Of a stretch of DNA of 64,000 nt, positions 34,241-41,417 are shown one piece after another. A program made the position numbers and the translations under genes. The DNA lies in the NCBI GenBank assembly GCA_018240595.1, contig JAFEFL010000042.1, positions 60,392 to 124,391 of the forward strand. Reading direction: 5' to 3'. The notes below the pieces were generated by a model. That model saw nothing but the letters and a program-made list of their open reading frames with translations, had not been told where the DNA came from and ran no database searches. This DNA comes from Pseudomonadota bacterium. GTDB taxonomy: Bacteria; Pseudomonadota; Alphaproteobacteria; Rhizobiales; Xanthobacteraceae. The number at the start of each line of letters is the position of its first letter. Position 1 is the first letter of the stretch.

Positions 34241-35589
34241 TGGCGATGGCCGGCACACGAGCCCGCGCAAGCGTCGCCGTGCCGCGGCGGCGCCCGTTGT
34301 GGCTTCAGCCGCCCGCGGTCGCCGTCATCGGTGCGACCGCGTTCAATTTCGTGCTGTGCCTCGTCAACACCAATGTCGGCAATGTGGGTGCCGCGGCGGC
34401 GATCGCTTGCGAGCTGATGATCATCTCCGCTGTGCTGCTGTACACCTACCAGCGGCTCACCTACACGCAGCTGCTCGTGATTTGCGGCGCGGTGTTCTAC
34501 CTGGTGGCGCTGTCGGCCGGCCGCCTGCTGCTCACCGGCGGCGCCGACGTGAAGCCGATCCGCGACTTGCTCATTCCGATCGCGTTCTTCATCCTCGGCG
34601 CCAGCGCACCCGATCTGAAGACGGCGGACCGCATCGTCCGCATCGCTGCGTTTCTGGTCGTCGCCGTCGGGCTGTTCGAGTATTTCCTGCCCGACATCTA
34701 TACGCGCTTCTGCAACATCGCGAGCTTCTATGTCGAGCGCGGCACGATGGCGACATCGCAGGCGCAGCAGTCCTCAAGCCTGTTCGTGTCCGGCATGCGG
34801 CCGGAGGGCGCCGGCGGTGGCCGCAATCTCCTGCCGTTTCTCGGCAACCATCGTGTATCGTCGATCTTCCTCGAGCCGGTATCGGCCGGCAATTTCGGCG
34901 TCATCCTGTTTCTCTGGGCCCTGGTCCGCTCCAAGATGGAGCACCGCTTCTACGGCGGGCTGTTCGCGTCGGCCGTCTTCACCATTGTCATGTCGGACAG
35001 CCGGTTCGGCGCCTATTTCTGCGTGATCTCCGTCGTGCTTTCGCTGGTGCCGTCGGCGATCAGGCTCGCCATGGTGGCACTGGCGCCGGTCGTCGGCCTT
35101 CTGACCATCGTCTTCATGCCCGACATACTGTCGCAGCATTTCGGCGTCGATAACGGCTTCATCGGCCGCATCATCATGGCCGGCGAAATCCTCAGCCGCT
35201 TCGACGTGCTGAACTGGTTCGGCCTGCGCGCAGCCGAGTTCATGATGGCCGATTCCGGTTACGCCTATTCGGTGGCTTCGATCGGCGTCATCGGCGTCGC
35301 GCTGTTCTGGATCATGCTGCTGTCGACCGAGAGCCGCAGCCGCTTCTTCTATATCTTTCGCGATCTGGCGGCCGCCTACGTCGCCTTCCTGCTGTGCATC
35401 AGCAACTCGCCCTACACGATCAAGACGGGGGCGCTGATGTGGTTCCTGGCCGGCGTGCTGTCTGCGGCGCCCGCCGCGGCGACACGGCGCGTCCTGCGAA
35501 GCCCGCGGCCGTCGCTCCATCCCGGCGGCGGCGCGACACGCGCCGCGCCAGCCGCCGCGGTGGTCCGCCCCGACTTCCGCGCTTCCTGA
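34240..35589 (+). CDS. Wzy-like polysaccharide polymerase (multi-spanning)
   Basis: A 449-residue integral membrane protein with about ten hydrophobic segments and a long periplasmic loop (residues about 160-205, FVSGMRPEGAGGGRNLLPFLGNHRVSSIFLEP) that contains the conserved RxxSIFxEP-type motif of GumE/Wzy-like proteins. It would join repeat units in the periplasm. ATG 34240 overlaps the GH5 stop by one base (TGATG). The C-terminus ends in an Arg/Ala-rich tail. Assignment rests on topology and locus more than on a strict motif. Confidence 0.78.
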   Translation: MAMAGTRARASVAVPRRRPLWLQPPAVAVIGATAFNFVLCLVNTNVGNVGAAAAIACELMIISAVLLYTYQRLTYTQLLVICGAVFYLVALSAGRLLLTGGADVKPIRDLLIPIAFFILGASAPDLKTADRIVRIAAFLVVAVGLFEYFLPDIYTRFCNIASFYVERGTMATSQAQQSSSLFVSGMRPEGAGGGRNLLPFLGNHRVSSIFLEPVSAGNFGVILFLWALVRSKMEHRFYGGLFASAVFTIVMSDSRFGAYFCVISVVLSLVPSAIRLAMVALAPVVGLLTIVFMPDILSQHFGVDNGFIGRIIMAGEILSRFDVLNWFGLRAAEFMMADSGYAYSVASIGVIGVALFWIMLLSTESRSRFFYIFRDLAAAYVAFLLCISNSPYTIKTGALMWFLAGVLSAAPAAATRRVLRSPRPSLHPGGGATRAAPAAAVVRPDFRAS

Positions 35590-35722
35590 CATCTATACAT
35601 CTATAATGTGTCGCCGCGCGTCACGGCGCGATGGCCGGCCAAGGCGCGAGGAATCGCCAAGCCGTCGGCAACCGCCGGCACCGACAAGCTCTTGTTATAT
35701 CAATGGCTTAGGTCCAAGGGAC

Positions 35723-35812
35723 TGGCGGAGAGGGAGGGATTCGAACCCCCGATACGGTTGCCCGTATGCCGCATTTCGAGTGCGGTGCTTTCAACCGCTC
35801 AGCCACCTCTCC
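35723..35812 (-). tRNA. tRNA-Ser (anticodon CGA)
   Basis: The minus strand reads as a complete class II tRNA: acceptor arms GGAGAGG and CCTCTCC, D-arm with GGCTGAGC, anticodon stem CCGCA/TGCGG enclosing CTCGAAA (anticodon CGA), a long variable arm ATACGG/CCGTAT, T-arm GGTTCGAATCC, discriminator G and an encoded CCA (35723-35725). It reads UCG serine codons. It lies between the exopolysaccharide locus and the two-component system, transcribed toward the former. Confidence 0.97.
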
Positions 35813-35880
35813 GGAGCCCGATCGGGCCTCAAAAGGCCCCAATTGGACGGCGCTATCTAACCAACCGACGCGAGACAAAC

Positions 35881-35913
35881 AAGGGCCGCGAAGCGTATAT
35901 ATGCGCGGCCCTT
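35881..35913. other. strong hairpin upstream of the sensor kinase
   Basis: A perfect 10-bp inverted repeat, AAGGGCCGCG (35881-35890) and CGCGGCCCTT (35904-35913), with a 13-base loop. It lies between the tRNA-Ser gene and the sensor kinase start. On the minus strand it is followed by TTGTTTG, so it might stop transcription entering the tRNA from the right; neither strand has a full T-run. Confidence 0.5.
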
Positions 35914-35940
35914 AAGAAATCGGCACCAGCCGCCTCCCGC

Positions 35941-37503
35941 ATGCCAGACGCCCTGCGATTTGCCGGTCTGCGCAAGGAACTTCGTCCGCTGACGCTGACG
36001 ACGCTCCTCGTCGCCGCCGTTTCGATGGTCATTTTCGGCGTCATCTGGACCACCGGCCTGACACGCGGCTCGGTGCTCTACCTCATTCCGGTGATCATCG
36101 CCGCGACGCGCTGGGGCATCGTGTCCTCGCTCTACGCCGCCGCCGCCGGCGTGCTGTGCTCGGCCTTCTTCTTCTTTCCGCCGCTGTACAGCTTCCGCAT
36201 CCGCGACCCGCAGGAATTCATCAACCTCATCCTGTTCGTGTTCGTCGCGATCCTGGTCAGCCAGCTCGCTGGCCGCCTCAAAGGACAATTGGAGCTTTCG
36301 CGCCGGCGTGAAATAGACATGCGCGATCTCTACGCCTTCTCGCGCCGGCTCGCGGTCGCCTTCGACGTGCCGGATATCCAGGCCGCGATCGAGGATCATC
36401 TCACCGCGGCCATCCAGCGCCGCGTCGTGCTGTTCGCCAACGCGCGCGACGACGCCGCCACCGCGGCGCACCGCTCCGGCTCGGCCCTGCCGCAGAACGT
36501 GTTCGCGCAGATCGCCGCCATTGAACCGGACGGCACGGCGAAAGAGAAAGGCATCGGCGCCACCAGCGTCACGGCGACCAATGGCGACATCTGGCTGGTG
36601 CGGCCGGTGTCGCCGAAGAGTCCCGAGTTCGGCGTGGTCGCCATCAATCTCGGCCAGCCGTCGAAGGACAATGTCGACGACATGCGGGTTCGCGTCGACA
36701 ATGTGCTCGCCGACGCCACGGCGACCTTGGAACGCCTCGGCATCGCGCAGGCGATCAACGAAGCGCGCATGCGCTCGCAGACCGACCAGTTGCGCGAGGC
36801 ACTCATCGGCTCGGTCAGCCACGAATTGCGCACCCCGCTCGCCTCCATCCTCGGCGCCGCCACGGTGCTCAGCAGCGCCCCGGCGCTGGCCCGCGAGCCG
36901 AAACTGCAGGCTCTGGTGTCGGACGTGCGCACCGAGGCCGAACGTCTCAACGACGACATCCAGAATCTGATCGACGCCACGCGCATTTCCTCGAACGGCG
37001 TTCGGCCCAGCATCGAATGGGCCGATCCGCGCGACATTCTCGACAGCGCGCTGGAGCGCTGCCGCAAGCGCCTCGCCCGCCACAAGCTGGTGCTGAACCT
37101 GCCGCAGGACCTGCCGCTGGTGCATGTCGACCCGGTGCTGGTGAAGCAGGCGCTGGTCCAGATTTTCGACAATGCCGGCAAGTATTCGCCGCCCGGCACC
37201 ACCATCACGGTCGCCGCCCGGGCCCGCGACGGCCGCATGATCATGAGCGTCAGCGATCAGGGCGCGGGCCTCACCGCCGCCGAGCAGCCGCAGATCTGGG
37301 ATCGCTTTGCCCGTGGCGAGCGCGTCGCCACCGCGACCAGCGGCTCCGGCCTCGGGCTGTGGATCGCCAAATCCTTTATCGCCGCCAATGGCGGCAAGAT
37401 GAACGCCGTCAGCGATGGCCCCGGCAAGGGCACGACGATGGCGATCGAACTGCCGGTGGCACAAGCCGCCGTTCACCCCATGGAAAGCGACTCCGATGAG
37501 TGA
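35941..37503 (+). CDS. sensor histidine kinase with DUF4118 membrane domain (KdpD C-terminal-like)
   Basis: A 520-residue kinase resembling the C-terminal half of KdpD. It has a DUF4118 region with about four closely packed helices (residues 18-110), then a GAF-like segment, and HisKA with phospho-acceptor His294 in SHELRTPLASILGA. The HATPase domain follows (QIFDNAGKYSPPG, DQGAGL, GSGLGLWIAKSFI). The N-terminal KdpD and Usp domains (about 370 residues) are absent, and no kdpFABC genes are nearby. The start at 35941 is chosen because upstream codons run through the tRNA region. It overlaps the regulator gene by 8 bases. Confidence 0.9.
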   Translation: MPDALRFAGLRKELRPLTLTTLLVAAVSMVIFGVIWTTGLTRGSVLYLIPVIIAATRWGIVSSLYAAAAGVLCSAFFFFPPLYSFRIRDPQEFINLILFVFVAILVSQLAGRLKGQLELSRRREIDMRDLYAFSRRLAVAFDVPDIQAAIEDHLTAAIQRRVVLFANARDDAATAAHRSGSALPQNVFAQIAAIEPDGTAKEKGIGATSVTATNGDIWLVRPVSPKSPEFGVVAINLGQPSKDNVDDMRVRVDNVLADATATLERLGIAQAINEARMRSQTDQLREALIGSVSHELRTPLASILGAATVLSSAPALAREPKLQALVSDVRTEAERLNDDIQNLIDATRISSNGVRPSIEWADPRDILDSALERCRKRLARHKLVLNLPQDLPLVHVDPVLVKQALVQIFDNAGKYSPPGTTITVAARARDGRMIMSVSDQGAGLTAAEQPQIWDRFARGERVATATSGSGLGLWIAKSFIAANGGKMNAVSDGPGKGTTMAIELPVAQAAVHPMESDSDE

Positions 37504-38230
37504 GCCATCCCCGATCGTTCTGATTGTCGACGACGAAGTTCAGATCCGCCGCTTCCTGCGCACCGGTTTCGAACTCAACGGCTTCGTCGTGCACGAAGCC
37601 GGCACCGGCACCGAGGCGATCCGCGCCGCGACCTTGCGCCCGATCGACATCGTTATCGTCGATCTCGGCCTGCCCGACATGGACGGCTCCGAAGTCGTCG
37701 AGCGCATTCGCTCCTGGTCGACGGTGCCGATCATCGTGCTGTCAGTGCGCTCGACCGAGGCCCAGAAGGTGCGGCTGCTCGAACTCGGCGCCGACGACTA
37801 TGTCGTCAAGCCGTTCGGCATCGCCGAGCTGATGGCGCGCGTGCGCGTGGCGCTGCGCCGGCAGTCGCGCGCCGCCTCGGGCGAACCCTCGGTCACGGTC
37901 GGCCCGCTGACCATCGACCTCGCCGCCCGCGCGGTCACGCTCAACGGCCAGCGCCTGACGCTGACGCCGAAGGAGTACCGCCTGCTGCAGGTGCTGGCCC
38001 AGCATGCCGGCAACGTCGTCACCCACCAGCATCTCCTCAAGGAGGTCTGGGGCTCGATCCACATGCAGGACACCCACTATTTGCGCATCTTCGTGCGCAA
38101 GCTGCGGCAGAAGATCGAACCGACCCCGGATTCGCCGAAGATCCTCATCACCGAACTGGGCGTCGGCTATCGTCTGGCTCATGCCAGCGAGGCCGAGAAC
38201 GGCTCACCAGCACCGGTCACCGTGTCCTGA
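37496..38230 (+). CDS. OmpR-family response regulator (KdpE-like)
   Basis: A 244-residue response regulator: receiver domain with acidic pocket DDE (IVDDEVQ), the phospho-accepting Asp in VIVDLGLPDMDG, and Lys in VVKPFG, followed by a winged-helix DNA-binding domain (LTPKEYRLLQVLAQHAGNVVTHQHLLKEVWG ... YLRIFVRKLRQKIE). It closely resembles KdpE. It overlaps the kinase gene by 8 bases and must be its partner. Its target operon is not in the window. Confidence 0.92.
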   Translation: MSEPSPIVLIVDDEVQIRRFLRTGFELNGFVVHEAGTGTEAIRAATLRPIDIVIVDLGLPDMDGSEVVERIRSWSTVPIIVLSVRSTEAQKVRLLELGADDYVVKPFGIAELMARVRVALRRQSRAASGEPSVTVGPLTIDLAARAVTLNGQRLTLTPKEYRLLQVLAQHAGNVVTHQHLLKEVWGSIHMQDTHYLRIFVRKLRQKIEPTPDSPKILITELGVGYRLAHASEAENGSPAPVTVS

Positions 38231-38288
38231 GCGGTTAACGACGGCGCCGGCTGCGGCCGGCCTGCAGCGGCGAAATCGCGTTGTTTCC

Positions 38289-38318
38289 TTGACATTTGCC
38301 GCCTTTTCCCGGCATAAC
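38289..38318 (+). promoter_or_regulatory. sigma-70-like promoter of rplU
   Basis: TTGACA at 38289-38294 is a perfect -35 hexamer. CATAAC at 38313-38318 after an 18-base spacer (or GCATAA after 17) would be the -10. It lies 145 bases upstream of rplU, directly before a structured leader, and after the end of the response-regulator gene. Confidence 0.6.
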
Positions 38319-38326
38319 CCCCCGGC

Positions 38327-38378
38327 ATGCGGGCCTTTTCAGGTCCGCATACTTATTCAGGGTGCTTAAGCCCCTGAA
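38327..38378 (+). promoter_or_regulatory. structured mRNA leader of rplU
   Basis: Two successive hairpins in the presumed 5' leader. The first has a 10-bp stem ATGCGGGCCT / AGGTCCGCAT (38327-38336, 38341-38350; one G-U pair) with loop TTTC. The second is TTCAGGG / CCCTGAA (38356-38362, 38372-38378) enclosing a further GCTT/AAGC stem. No T-run follows, so they are not simple terminators. Ribosomal-protein leaders often bind the encoded protein; autogenous control by L21 is a plausible but unproven role. Confidence 0.6.
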
Positions 38379-38463
38379 TTCAAACGTAAAACCAGACTGA
38401 CAAGAAGCCGGTCCAGGGCCTCCGGGCGCTGAGACGCGGATTTGAACACGAAGGAAAAAAACG

Positions 38464-38901
38464 ATGTTCGCAGTCATCAAGGCCGGCGGTAAGCAGTACC
38501 GCGTCGCGGCTGAAGATGTGATCCGGATCGACCGCCAGGCCGGCGAACCGGGCGATGTGATTGAATTCGGTGAAGTTTTGCTGGTCGGCGGGGACAACCC
38601 GCAGGTCGGCGCGCCGACCGTGTCGGGCGCCACCGTGGCCGGCGTGGTGCTGAACCACGAGCGCGGCGACAAGGTCATCGCGTTCAAGAAGCGCCGCCGC
38701 AAGAATTCGCGCCGCAAGCGCGGTTTCCGTCACGAATTCTCGGTGATCCGCATCACCGAGATCCTGACCGAGGGCAAGAAGCCGTCGCAGACGCCGCCCG
38801 AGAAGCCGAAGCGCGTCGCCAAGCCGAAGGCCGAGGGCGATGCCGCCCCGGCTGCGCCGAAGAAGAAGGCGGCGAAAAAGCCGGCCAAAAAGGCCGAATA
38901 A
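38464..38901 (+). CDS. rplU: 50S ribosomal protein L21
   Basis: A 145-residue L21. The first about 103 residues are the conserved domain (MFAVIKAGGKQYRV, RRKNSRRKRGFRH, FSVIRITEI). The remaining about 40 residues form a Lys/Ala/Pro-rich tail (KPKAEGDAAPAAPKKKAAKK) beyond bacterial average length but frequent in Rhizobiales. AAGGA lies 9-13 bases upstream. It is followed by rpmA after 139 bases, the usual pair. Confidence 0.98.
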   Translation: MFAVIKAGGKQYRVAAEDVIRIDRQAGEPGDVIEFGEVLLVGGDNPQVGAPTVSGATVAGVVLNHERGDKVIAFKKRRRKNSRRKRGFRHEFSVIRITEILTEGKKPSQTPPEKPKRVAKPKAEGDAAPAAPKKKAAKKPAKKAE

Positions 38902-39040
38902 GCAGCCGGCGGCCTCGGGCCGCGGCAAAAAGGCCACGCTGCGGCGAAACATGGTTCGCCGCGGCGAAAGGTAAGAATTAGTGACGTGATTCCGACAAGG
39001 AATCGGTGTAACCAGTAACGGAATTCGAGAGAGCCCAGTT

Positions 39041-39313
39041 ATGGCGCACAAAAAAGCAGGCGGTTCATCCCGCAACGGCCGCGACTCTGATGGTCGCCGC
39101 CTTGGTCTGAAGAAGTCCGGTGGTCAGCTCGCGACCGCCGGCAACATCATTGCGCGTCAGCGCGGCACCGTGTGGCATCCCGGCCGTAATGTAGGCATGG
39201 GCAAGGATCACACGCTGTTCGCACTCGTCGATGGAAAAGTTCAGTTCGCTACCAAAGCCAAAGGCCGCACGTACATTTCGGTTGTCCCGACGATGGAAGC
39301 TGCGGCTGAATAA
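39041..39313 (+). CDS. rpmA: 50S ribosomal protein L27
   Basis: A 90-residue L27 near the peptidyl-transferase centre, starting [20 protein letters not shown], fully typical. The N-terminus needs no Firmicute-type cleavage because Ala2-His3-Lys4 directly follows Met. A strong terminator follows at 39378-39415. It forms the standard rplU-rpmA unit. Confidence 0.98.
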   Translation: MAHKKAGGSSRNGRDSDGRRLGLKKSGGQLATAGNIIARQRGTVWHPGRNVGMGKDHTLFALVDGKVQFATKAKGRTYISVVPTMEAAAE

Positions 39314-39377
39314 ACGGTAGACCAAATATCGAGGTCTGCCGGTCACCAAGTCGAACCGGCAGGGCTCATAGGGCTCT

Positions 39378-39415
39378 GAGAGGGGGAGACGGGTGACCGG
39401 CTCCCCCTCTCTGCT
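39378..39415 (+). terminator. rho-independent terminator after rpmA
   Basis: An 11-bp perfect stem GAGAGGGGGAG / CTCCCCCTCTC (39378-39388, 39401-39411) with a 12-base loop, followed by TGCTTTT. A smaller stem (GGTAGACC / GGTCTGCC near 39317-39342) lies just before it. Confidence 0.85.
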
Positions 39416-39460
39416 TTTGGATCCGGGAGTGGCCCGGGTCCCGTGACCGGAGCCTGAGCC

Positions 39461-40060
39461 ATGACCCTGCTGGAAGAAATACCAACCGAGAGCTTTCGCG
39501 AAGCGAGTATCCCCGTCCTCGAGACCGAGCGGCTGGTCATGCGCGCGCCGCGTCTCGCGGACGCTAAAACGGTATCGATGCTCGCAGCCGACCGTCGTAT
39601 CGCCGAAAACACCGCGCGTATTCCGCATCCATACCGTCTGGCGGATGCCGAGAATTTCATTGCCGGCGCCAACAAGCCTGGCGGCGAGCAGGTCTACATG
39701 ATCACGCTGCGCGACAAGTCCGTCATCGGCGCCTGCAGCATTGCGCAGCAGGACGGCGCGCCGGAGATCGGTTACTGGCTCGGCGCCAACTACTGGGGCA
39801 AGGGCTATGCGACCGAAGCGGTGCATGCGCTGATCGACTACGCCTTCACCGATCTCGGCTACGACGCGTTGCATGCCGGTGCGCGGGTGACCAACCCGGC
39901 CTCGCGCCGTGTGCTCGAGAAGTGCGGCTTCCAGTGGACCGGCGTCGGCCTCTACCGGATTCATTCGATCAAGTCGTCGGCGCCGATCGATCGCTTCCGG
40001 CTCGAGCAGCGCATCTGGTCCGCGCTCAAGGGTTGGGCGGCGCTCAAGCGCGTGTCCTGA
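39461..40060 (+). CDS. GNAT family N-acetyltransferase (RimJ/RimL type)
   Basis: A 199-residue acetyltransferase of the RimJ/RimL class: VLETERLVMRAPRLADA at the start, acetyl-CoA loop ANYWGKGYATEAVHALIDYAF, and NPASRRVLEKCGFQWTG. A GNAT gene at this site between rpmA and obgE is usual in Rhizobiales. The substrate is unknown; modification of a ribosomal protein or a small molecule is possible. Confidence 0.9.
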   Translation: MTLLEEIPTESFREASIPVLETERLVMRAPRLADAKTVSMLAADRRIAENTARIPHPYRLADAENFIAGANKPGGEQVYMITLRDKSVIGACSIAQQDGAPEIGYWLGANYWGKGYATEAVHALIDYAFTDLGYDALHAGARVTNPASRRVLEKCGFQWTGVGLYRIHSIKSSAPIDRFRLEQRIWSALKGWAALKRVS

Positions 40061-40081
40061 AGCGGTGCATGGAGACATGAC

Positions 40082-40720
40082 ATGTATCAGCCTCCGCACT
40101 TCCGCGAGGAACGGCTCGACGTCCTGCACGCGCTCATTCGTTCGCATCCGCTCGGCCTGCTGATCACGGCAGGTCCGGGCGGCTTGCAGGCGAACCACGT
40201 GCCACTCCTGCTCGATGCCACTTCATCCGAGCGCGGCACGTTGCGCGCGCATCTCGCCCGCGCCAATCCGCAAGCGCAGGAACTGGCGGCCGTCGGCGAA
40301 TGCCTCGTCGTCTTCCAGGGGCCGCAGCATTACATCAGCCCGTCGCTCTATCCGACGAAGCAAGAGACGGGAAAAGTGGTGCCGACCTGGAACTACATCA
40401 CGGTGCAGGCCTATGGCGCGCCGCGTGTCGTCGATGATGCTGGATGGCTCCGGCAGCAGATCGACGATTTGACGCGGCACCAGGAAGGCAGCCGCGAAGC
40501 GCCGTGGCACGTCGCCGACGCGCCGGAGACGTTCATCGCCGCGCAAGTCAAAGGCATCATCGGCCTCGAAATCCCGATCGCGCGCCTCGACGGCAAATGG
40601 AAGGTCAGCCAGAACCGCACCGCGGTGGATCAGCAGGGCGTGGCGGCCGGGCTGCGCGGCCTCGGCGCCGATGCCGACGCCATGGCCGACGCGGTCGCCG
40701 CGCGCGGCAAGGCCAATTAG
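40082..40720 (+). CDS. PaiB-like FMN-binding negative transcriptional regulator family protein
   Basis: A 212-residue protein of the PaiB/FMN-binding split-barrel family, starting MYQPPHFREERLDVLHALIRSHPLGLL with the family blocks QGPQHYISPSLYPTK, VVPTWNYITVQAYG and LDGKWKVSQNR. In Bacillus, PaiB was described as a repressor of sporulation and protease genes, but most members probably bind flavin. The start follows the GNAT stop by 21 bases, so the two may be co-transcribed. Confidence 0.9.
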   Translation: MYQPPHFREERLDVLHALIRSHPLGLLITAGPGGLQANHVPLLLDATSSERGTLRAHLARANPQAQELAAVGECLVVFQGPQHYISPSLYPTKQETGKVVPTWNYITVQAYGAPRVVDDAGWLRQQIDDLTRHQEGSREAPWHVADAPETFIAAQVKGIIGLEIPIARLDGKWKVSQNRTAVDQQGVAAGLRGLGADADAMADAVAARGKAN

Positions 40721-40731
40721 TTTCCTTCTTC

Positions 40732-40831
40732 ATTCCGGGGCGCGGCCGTCAGGGCCGCGAGCCCGGAATCCATAACCCCTGCGCTGCGGAGTATGGATTC
40801 CGGGCCCGCCGCTTTCGCGGCGTCCCGGAAT
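40732..40831. repeat. compound extragenic palindrome (REP-like)
   Basis: A 100-base element: outer arms ATTCCGGG...CCCGGAAT (40732-40739, 40824-40831), an inner pair CCCGGAATCCATA / TATGGATTCCGGG, and small hairpins of GCGGCCgtcaGGGCCGC and CCGCCGCTTTCGCGGCG. It folds as a cruciform. This type is dispersed in many Rhizobiales genomes. It lies between the paiB-like and ridA-like genes. Confidence 0.8.
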
Positions 40832-40870
40832 GACCAGCTCGTTGGATAGGAATTAAACGGGAGGCTGCCC

Positions 40871-41257
40871 ATGGAACGCCAACTCATCTCTTCCGGCGCC
40901 ATCTTCGAAACAAAGATCGGCTTTTCCCGCGCGGTGCGTGTCGGCTCGCATATCGCCGTCTCCGGTACGGCGCCGATCGCGCCGGGCGGCGGTGTTGCCT
41001 GTCCCGGCGACCTCTACGGCCAGACGCTGCGCTGCCTGGAGATCATCGAGACCGCGATCAACAACGCCGGCGGCAAGCGCGAACACATCATCCGCACGCG
41101 CATCTTCCTGAAAGAAATTTCGAACTGGGAAGACGCCGGCCGCGCCCATGGCGAGTTCTTCCGCGACATCCGCCCGGCCTCGACCATGATTCAGATCGTG
41201 CAGGCGATCGATCCCGGCTGGCTGGTCGAGATCGAGGCCGATGCGATTGTTCCATAG
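40871..41257 (+). CDS. RidA/YjgF family protein
   Basis: A 128-residue protein of the RidA (enamine/imine deaminase) superfamily. It keeps the conserved arginine (Arg101 in RDIRPASTMIQIV) and the glycine-rich start (AVSGTAPIA). Canonical RidA deaminates reactive enamines from pyridoxal-phosphate enzymes; subgroup members without all active-site residues have other roles. It stands alone after the palindrome and has a GGGAGG site 7 bases upstream of ATG 40871. Confidence 0.9.
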   Translation: MERQLISSGAIFETKIGFSRAVRVGSHIAVSGTAPIAPGGGVACPGDLYGQTLRCLEIIETAINNAGGKREHIIRTRIFLKEISNWEDAGRAHGEFFRDIRPASTMIQIVQAIDPGWLVEIEADAIVP

Positions 41258-41417
41258 TTCCCGCGACTATTCAGTGTGCGCTTGACCCGGCACAACCGCT
41301 CTGACGGTTGCGTTAGGATGGCGACAACTAAGACCGGCTAATTACCCCTGCCTTTAAGGAAATACATTCGACCGCCGCTTACCTCTACCCTTGGGGGCAA
41401 ACTCAGGGGCAGGACCA

